Source: Neisseria lactamica (GTDB lineage Bacteria; Pseudomonadota; Gammaproteobacteria; Burkholderiales; Neisseriaceae). Taken from it: a stretch of 12,627 bases of DNA. The notes below the pieces were generated by a model, which saw only the letters and a list, made by a program, of their open reading frames with translations, made no database searches and was not told where the DNA came from. Made by a program: the position numbers and the translations under genes. Numbering within the stretch: the first letter of the stretch is position 1; every line of letters begins with the position of its first letter. Positions 10,073 to 12,627 of the stretch are shown in pieces. The stretch covers positions 1-12,627 of the forward strand of contig JUNU01000013.1 of assembly GCA_001067655.1 (NCBI GenBank), given 5' to 3'.

Positions 10073-10101
10073 TTTATAAACAATCTAATAAATTTTACCA
10101 A
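10073..10101 (-). promoter_or_regulatory. Candidate promoter of the sdh operon
   Basis: On the minus strand, TTGGTA (10096-10101) and TATAAA (10073-10078) are 17 bp apart. This matches sigma-70 boxes at 4 of 6 and 5 of 6 positions. It would give a leader of about 100 nt before the sdhC ATG. The region is AT-rich, so a chance match cannot be excluded. Confidence 0.4.
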
Positions 10102-10340
10102 AAAACATCATAAACTGTACCAATAACAATAAACATCTCTATTAATACTTAAACCAACATTTTTTCCACTACCGCTTAATCAGTTTCGCACAATCTCACA
10201 CCATCAAAATAGTATTAATATCCTGTTTCTTGTGATAAAAATATGAATTAATATCATTTACCAACGCATCCACAAGCAAAACAACCATAACCTTATGGGA
10301 TAAAACGTTGCATTCAAAACAAAATTTCAACAGGCAACTT

Positions 10341-10352
10341 TTCAGACGACCT
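10341..10352 (-). other. DNA uptake sequence (Neisseria type) left of the sodC island
   Basis: Exact single copy in the AT-rich gap. It is the nearest Neisseria-type uptake site on the left of sodC and lies about 210 nt from the Haemophilus-type signals. That makes it a useful marker of native sequence. Confidence 0.8.
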
Positions 10353-10561
10353 TCTTATTTTTCTATTACAAAACTGCAATATTTTAGTGAATAAAGATTT
10401 GCGTCATACGTCATATCGATGGTGTGATTTCTACTAATACCTTCAAAAAGACAGCGCTGCAACCATAGCGGAATGATACGGGCTTCAGACAAACAGCTGA
10501 TTGACGCTATTCATAAGTTAAATGACACAGCTGAAGTGCTGAAGTAGATCTCATTGCAAAT

Positions 10562-10603
10562 AAAAGTGCGGTTAAAACGTTCAACATTTTTAACCGCACT
10601 TTT
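10562..10603. terminator. sodC terminator built from two Haemophilus-type uptake signals
   Basis: AAGTGCGGT (10564-10572) and its complement ACCGCACTT (10593-10601) are the 9-base core of the Haemophilus influenzae-type uptake signal. They sit in a 16-bp perfect stem (10562-10577 with 10588-10603) around a 10-nt loop. The bases after each core are A/T-rich (TTAAAA), as in the extended Haemophilus signal. In the sodC direction the stem ends in CACTTTTATTT, a reasonable T run, 17 nt past the sodC stop. Inverted uptake-signal pairs serve as terminators in Haemophilus just as inverted uptake sequences do in Neisseria. Confidence 0.9.
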
Positions 10604-10620
10604 TGTTTCTAACAATTAAC

Positions 10621-11190
10621 CTATTTAATCACACCACACGCCATGCGTGCACCGCCACCACCAAGCGGAGCAGGATGATCGGAATGATTGTCGCCACCAA
10701 CGTGGATCATAATAGAATGACCACGAACTTCATTAAGGTGTTTGATGCGTGGCGCAAGAACCGGATTGGTGGCTGTGCCGTCGTGTAATACGGTTAATGC
10801 AGGCAAATCGCCTAAGTGGGCATCATCTTGCCATGGGAAACCGTGTTTTTTGGTTTCTTTCGGATCCCAGTGGCCGCCGGCGCCCAAGCCTGCAGTCAGT
10901 TTACCGTCTTTTTCTTTCGGCTCACAGCTTGGGTTTTGATGAATGTGAAAGCCATGCAACCCAGCTTCTAATCCGCTCAAGTTTGGAGTAAAGACCAAAC
11001 CGTACTTGGATTCGGTAATCGTTACAGTGCCTACATCTTTATTACCATTAACCGGGTCAAGTTGTTGCACTTTCACTTTAATAGAAGCACCGGCAGGTAT
11101 CATGTGGTCATGTTTGTGTTCATGCGCATTGACCACTCCCGCAGCACAGATTGCACTGATACCAACAGCTACGAGTGTTTTAAATTTCAT
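10621..11190 (-). CDS. sodC: Periplasmic Cu,Zn superoxide dismutase
   Basis: Converts superoxide to hydrogen peroxide and oxygen in the periplasm, protecting against externally produced superoxide. The 189-aa protein has a Sec signal peptide (cleavage likely after VNA, residue 22). The mature chain starts with a His-rich tail (H23, H25, H27, H29), as in some Pasteurellaceae enzymes. Copper ligands are H82, H84, H107 and H163; zinc ligands are H107, H116, H125 and D128; C89 and C185 form the expected disulfide. The bacterial motifs GFHIHQNPSC, GAGGHWDP and GGDNHSDHPAPLGGGGARMACGVIK are intact, so the enzyme should be active. The ATG at 11190 follows AAGGAG at 7 nt. It stands alone between AT-rich flanks, with a terminator made of Haemophilus uptake signals, which points to acquisition from a Haemophilus-like donor. 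No promoter is clear. A tandem 11-bp repeat lies just upstream of the ribosome binding site. Confidence 0.96.
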   Translation of the reverse strand: MKFKTLVAVGISAICAAGVVNAHEHKHDHMIPAGASIKVKVQQLDPVNGNKDVGTVTITESKYGLVFTPNLSGLEAGLHGFHIHQNPSCEPKEKDGKLTAGLGAGGHWDPKETKKHGFPWQDDAHLGDLPALTVLHDGTATNPVLAPRIKHLNEVRGHSIMIHVGGDNHSDHPAPLGGGGARMACGVIK

Positions 11191-11202
11191 TTATATCTCC
11201 TT

Positions 11203-11224
11203 TTTATGTCAAATTTATGTCAAA
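11203..11224 (-). repeat. Tandem 11-bp repeat upstream of sodC
   Basis: TTTGACATAAA occurs twice in perfect tandem on the minus strand (11214-11224 and 11203-11213), ending next to the sodC ribosome binding site. Each unit contains TTGACA, but no -10 box lies at a workable distance downstream, so these are not obviously -35 boxes. An 11-bp period is about one helical turn, which would suit an operator. This could also be a simple duplication. Confidence 0.6.
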
Positions 11225-11381
11225 GCCCCTTTGTATTCTAAACAAAATGGGGAGTAAATCGAGTATTTTTAAGATGTTATTAGCTATCAAAGCCATTTGA
11301 TTTTTCTATCTTTCCCATTAATCGAAATAATATTTATTTATAATATGAAACAGCTACGATAAAGAAGTAGTCAACCATAAT

Positions 11382-11402
11382 TTTTGCCTCGTTTAGGCAA
11401 AA
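11382..11402. other. 8-bp inverted repeat upstream of the DUF1232 gene
   Basis: TTTTGCCT (11382-11389) and AGGCAAAA (11395-11402) flank a 5-nt centre, about 85 nt before the DUF1232 start. No T run follows on either strand, so it does not look like a terminator. It could be an operator. It also lies where the AT-rich sodC flank gives way to ordinary neisserial sequence. Confidence 0.35.
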
Positions 11403-11485
11403 CTGACATTTCTTTGCCTTACTCCGCTTTATACTGTGCCCGCATTACGGCAAACCCTTTCCACTCAATTACTGCGAGGCTTGTT

Positions 11486-11884
11486 ATGAAACATTCCGAA
11501 GAAAAACAATACACCCAGTCTTCCGATCCAGAAAACTTTATCCCAAAATTCAGAAGGCGTAATTTGGACAAAACGGGCTTTCTCAACAAACTCGCCCGTT
11601 TTGCAGGCCGGTTGGGCGAACCCATCGTCCGTCAGTTGTATGCGCTGTATTATCTTTGGGACTCCCCGCACACACCCAGACGCGCCAAGATGATTATTGT
11701 CGGTGCATTGGTTTACTTCCTCAGCCCTATCGACAGCATCCCCGATTTGCTGGGTCCATTGGGATTCAGCGACGATATTGCCGTTATTACTTTGGTGTAT
11801 AGCCAGATGAAAACTTATCTGACGGAAGACATCAAAGAGCGGGCAAGACTGGCAACTGAGAAGCTGCTGCGTAAAACATCATAA
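11486..11884 (+). CDS. DUF1232 (YkvA-like) membrane protein
   Basis: 132-aa protein of unknown function. The first 45 residues are polar and basic (KFRRRNLDKTGF). The DUF1232 core covers about 66-110, with a hydrophobic helix (MIIVGALVYFLS) leading into the signature PIDSIPDLLG (81-90) and GFSDDIAV (93-100). The C-terminal end is charged and helical. The family is widespread in bacteria and usually membrane-associated; no reaction is established. The frame is open upstream to a TTG at 11384, but the ATG at 11486 has GAGG 6 nt before it and no better start is seen. It is the only plus-strand gene in the window, convergent with the lipoprotein gene on its right and divergent from sodC, and it ends just before a strong shared terminator. 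It is probably native, since no foreign signals are in or after it. Confidence 0.85.
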   Translation: MKHSEEKQYTQSSDPENFIPKFRRRNLDKTGFLNKLARFAGRLGEPIVRQLYALYYLWDSPHTPRRAKMIIVGALVYFLSPIDSIPDLLGPLGFSDDIAVITLVYSQMKTYLTEDIKERARLATEKLLRKTS

Positions 11885-11893
11885 ATATCCACA

Positions 11894-11943
11894 TCCAAAA
11901 CAAAAGGTCGTCTGAAAATTTTCAGACGACCTTTTGTTTTGGA
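11894..11943. terminator. Bidirectional terminator: 50-bp perfect palindrome of two uptake sequences
   Basis: AGGTCGTCTGAA (11905-11916) and TTCAGACGACCT (11921-11932) are fused head to head. The symmetry runs without a mismatch over 25 bp on each side of 11918/11919, including flanking CCAAAACAAA and TTTGTTTTGG arms. It lies 9 nt after the DUF1232 stop and 9 nt after the convergent lipoprotein stop. The arms give T-rich tails in both directions (CCTTTTGTTTT), as expected of a terminator serving both genes. Confidence 0.9.
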
Positions 11944-11952
11944 ATGAGAAAC

Positions 11953-12456
11953 TTATTTCAGCGGGGTCATATTCATCACTTCCATCAGGAAGTTGGTAAA
12001 CGCCGGATTAGAAGGTTTGTTGCCCATATTTTTCCAACGTTGCTGCCAACCGCGCAAAGCGTTTTGGATATACAGCTTGGATTGTTCGGTATTAATTTCG
12101 CCTCGTTGGCTGTCAACGGCAGAACGCAGATAAACCTCATATACGCTGTCATCCACGACATTGCGACCGACAAGCTGAATGCGGAACTTGTTCAGATATT
12201 GCGCAGCTTGAACTTTAGTCATTTTTCCTTGGCTGACCTGATAGCTCAAACGTGTTGCCTCGTCGCGGATTTTTGAAACATCACTCCAATGCGAAGAAGC
12301 CAAACTGAACGCTGCAGGTTTTTCAGCCTTATTAGCTTTAACGTTAGGCTTAACATTAGTCGGACGGACAGGCACTTCTTGCAAGCTTGGGACATAAATG
12401 GTCTCACAACCGGCAAGTGCCGCCAACGCAAATAAGATGGGGATATATTTTTTCAT
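11953..12456 (-). CDS. Hypothetical lipoprotein (167 aa)
   Basis: I do not recognise a named family. The protein starts with a clear lipoprotein signal, MKKYIPILFALAALAGC, with lipobox L14-A15-G16-C17, so C17 would be lipidated. A low-complexity Pro/Lys/Asn stretch follows (about 30-48), which is likely a flexible tether. After it comes a mostly helical domain (about 55-167) rich in charged and aromatic residues, including QRGEINTEQSK and GWQQRWKNMG. The frame is open to 12492, but those 12 residues precede the signal peptide and overlap a promoter-like sequence, so I start at 12456. No good Shine-Dalgarno sequence precedes this ATG. A TATAAT box 7 nt upstream suggests a leaderless or nearly leaderless mRNA. 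It converges with the DUF1232 gene and shares its terminator. Confidence 0.8.
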   Translation of the reverse strand: MKKYIPILFALAALAGCETIYVPSLQEVPVRPTNVKPNVKANKAEKPAAFSLASSHWSDVSKIRDEATRLSYQVSQGKMTKVQAAQYLNKFRIQLVGRNVVDDSVYEVYLRSAVDSQRGEINTEQSKLYIQNALRGWQQRWKNMGNKPSNPAFTNFLMEVMNMTPLK

Positions 12457-12463
12457 GTCTACC

Positions 12464-12492
12464 ATTATAATCAGGATTATCCAGATAACCAA
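12464..12492 (-). promoter_or_regulatory. Promoter of the right-hand lipoprotein gene
   Basis: On the minus strand, TTGGTT (12487-12492) and a perfect TATAAT (12464-12469) are 17 bp apart. The -10 box ends 7 nt before the ATG at 12456, which would place the transcription start at or next to the A of the start codon. Confidence 0.55.
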
Positions 12493-12576
12493 ATTCTATA
12501 TCAATCTGACTTTTTCTGTTGACTGAATTACAACAACTTTCGTCTTACATTCCAATCTTTACACGATATGGTGGTT

Positions 12577-12627
12577 TATAGTGGATTAAATTTAAACCAG
12601 TACGGCGTTGCCTCGCCTTGCCGTACT
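12577..12627 (+). mobile_element. Correia element (CREE), left part, short form
   Basis: Begins with the terminal repeat TATAGTGGATTAAATTTAA, followed by CCAGTACGGCGTTGCCTCG. At about 12619 the sequence goes straight from GCCTT to GCCGTACT. As I recall them, full-length elements have about 50 bp here, including an IHF site, while the common short class of about 105 bp lacks it. It has the same orientation as the copy at 1-81 and is cut by the window edge. It lies 85 bp upstream of the right lipoprotein promoter. Confidence 0.85.

Larger units (their letters stand above)
9967..10620. other. AT-rich intergenic region between sdhC and sodC
   Basis: About 650 bases with no convincing gene. It is visibly richer in A and T than the TCA genes. 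It contains the sdhC leader and a candidate promoter, one uptake sequence (10341-10352) and, at the right end, the sodC terminator. Between 10395 and 10547 there are two short open stretches on the plus strand in different frames, one reading DGVISTNTFKKTALQP and one reading RASDKQLIDAIHKLNDTAEV. They could be the relic of a frameshifted gene, but I do not recognise it and neither has a good ribosome binding site. I see no tRNA or insertion sequence. Confidence 0.6.

Noticed and set aside
11225..11255. Inverted repeat CCCC-TTTGT / ACAAA-TGGGG upstream of sodC
   Set aside because: Needs a 2-nt bulge and lies in AT-rich sequence. Not distinct enough from chance.

Overview
The window reads as a piece of a Neisseria chromosome, most likely a commensal species. 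It holds ten exact copies of the 12-base DNA uptake sequence AGGTCGTCTGAA (on either strand), two near copies, partial Correia elements at both ends, and TCA-cycle proteins of neisserial type. The G at position 2 and the T at position 4 differ from ATGCCGTCTGAA of meningococcus and gonococcus. From what I recall of uptake-sequence dialects, this form belongs to the mucosa/subflava/flavescens side of the genus. No 16S gene or other marker is present, so the species is not fixed.

Layout. 1-81: right part of a long-form Correia element. 208-477 (-): small lipoprotein. 672-9966 (-): a TCA-cycle block in transcription order sdhC, sdhD, sdhA, sdhB, sdhE, gltA, sucA, sucB. The sdh genes are tightly packed (7-nt overlap, 2-nt gap, a 124-nt gap with three hairpins, 3-nt gap). 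gltA, sucA and sucB follow behind gaps that carry hairpins or uptake sequences, and sucB ends at an uptake-sequence hairpin. 9967-10620: AT-rich, without a convincing gene. 10621-11190 (-): sodC, a periplasmic Cu,Zn superoxide dismutase whose terminator is made of two Haemophilus/Pasteurellaceae uptake signals (AAGTGCGGT and its complement). 11486-11884 (+): DUF1232 (YkvA-like) membrane protein. 11894-11943: a 50-bp perfect palindrome from two fused uptake sequences, a shared terminator for convergent genes. 11953-12456 (-): lipoprotein with a probable leaderless promoter. 12577-12627: left part of a short-form Correia element.

How the genes work together. Citrate synthase (GltA), the E1 and E2 subunits of 2-oxoglutarate dehydrogenase (SucA, SucB) and succinate:ubiquinone oxidoreductase (SdhCDAB with its flavinylation factor SdhE) cover three TCA steps and the entry of electrons into the quinone pool. 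The E3 gene (lpd) often found beside sucB is not within the window. SodC is a separate, acquired function that detoxifies superoxide in the periplasm.

Most of the window is conserved core metabolism. The strongest unusual signal is the sodC island, which carries the sequence signature of natural transformation from a Pasteurellaceae donor. This type of transfer is already known for meningococcal sodC, so here it is the setting that merits attention. I found no evidence of a wholly new system.
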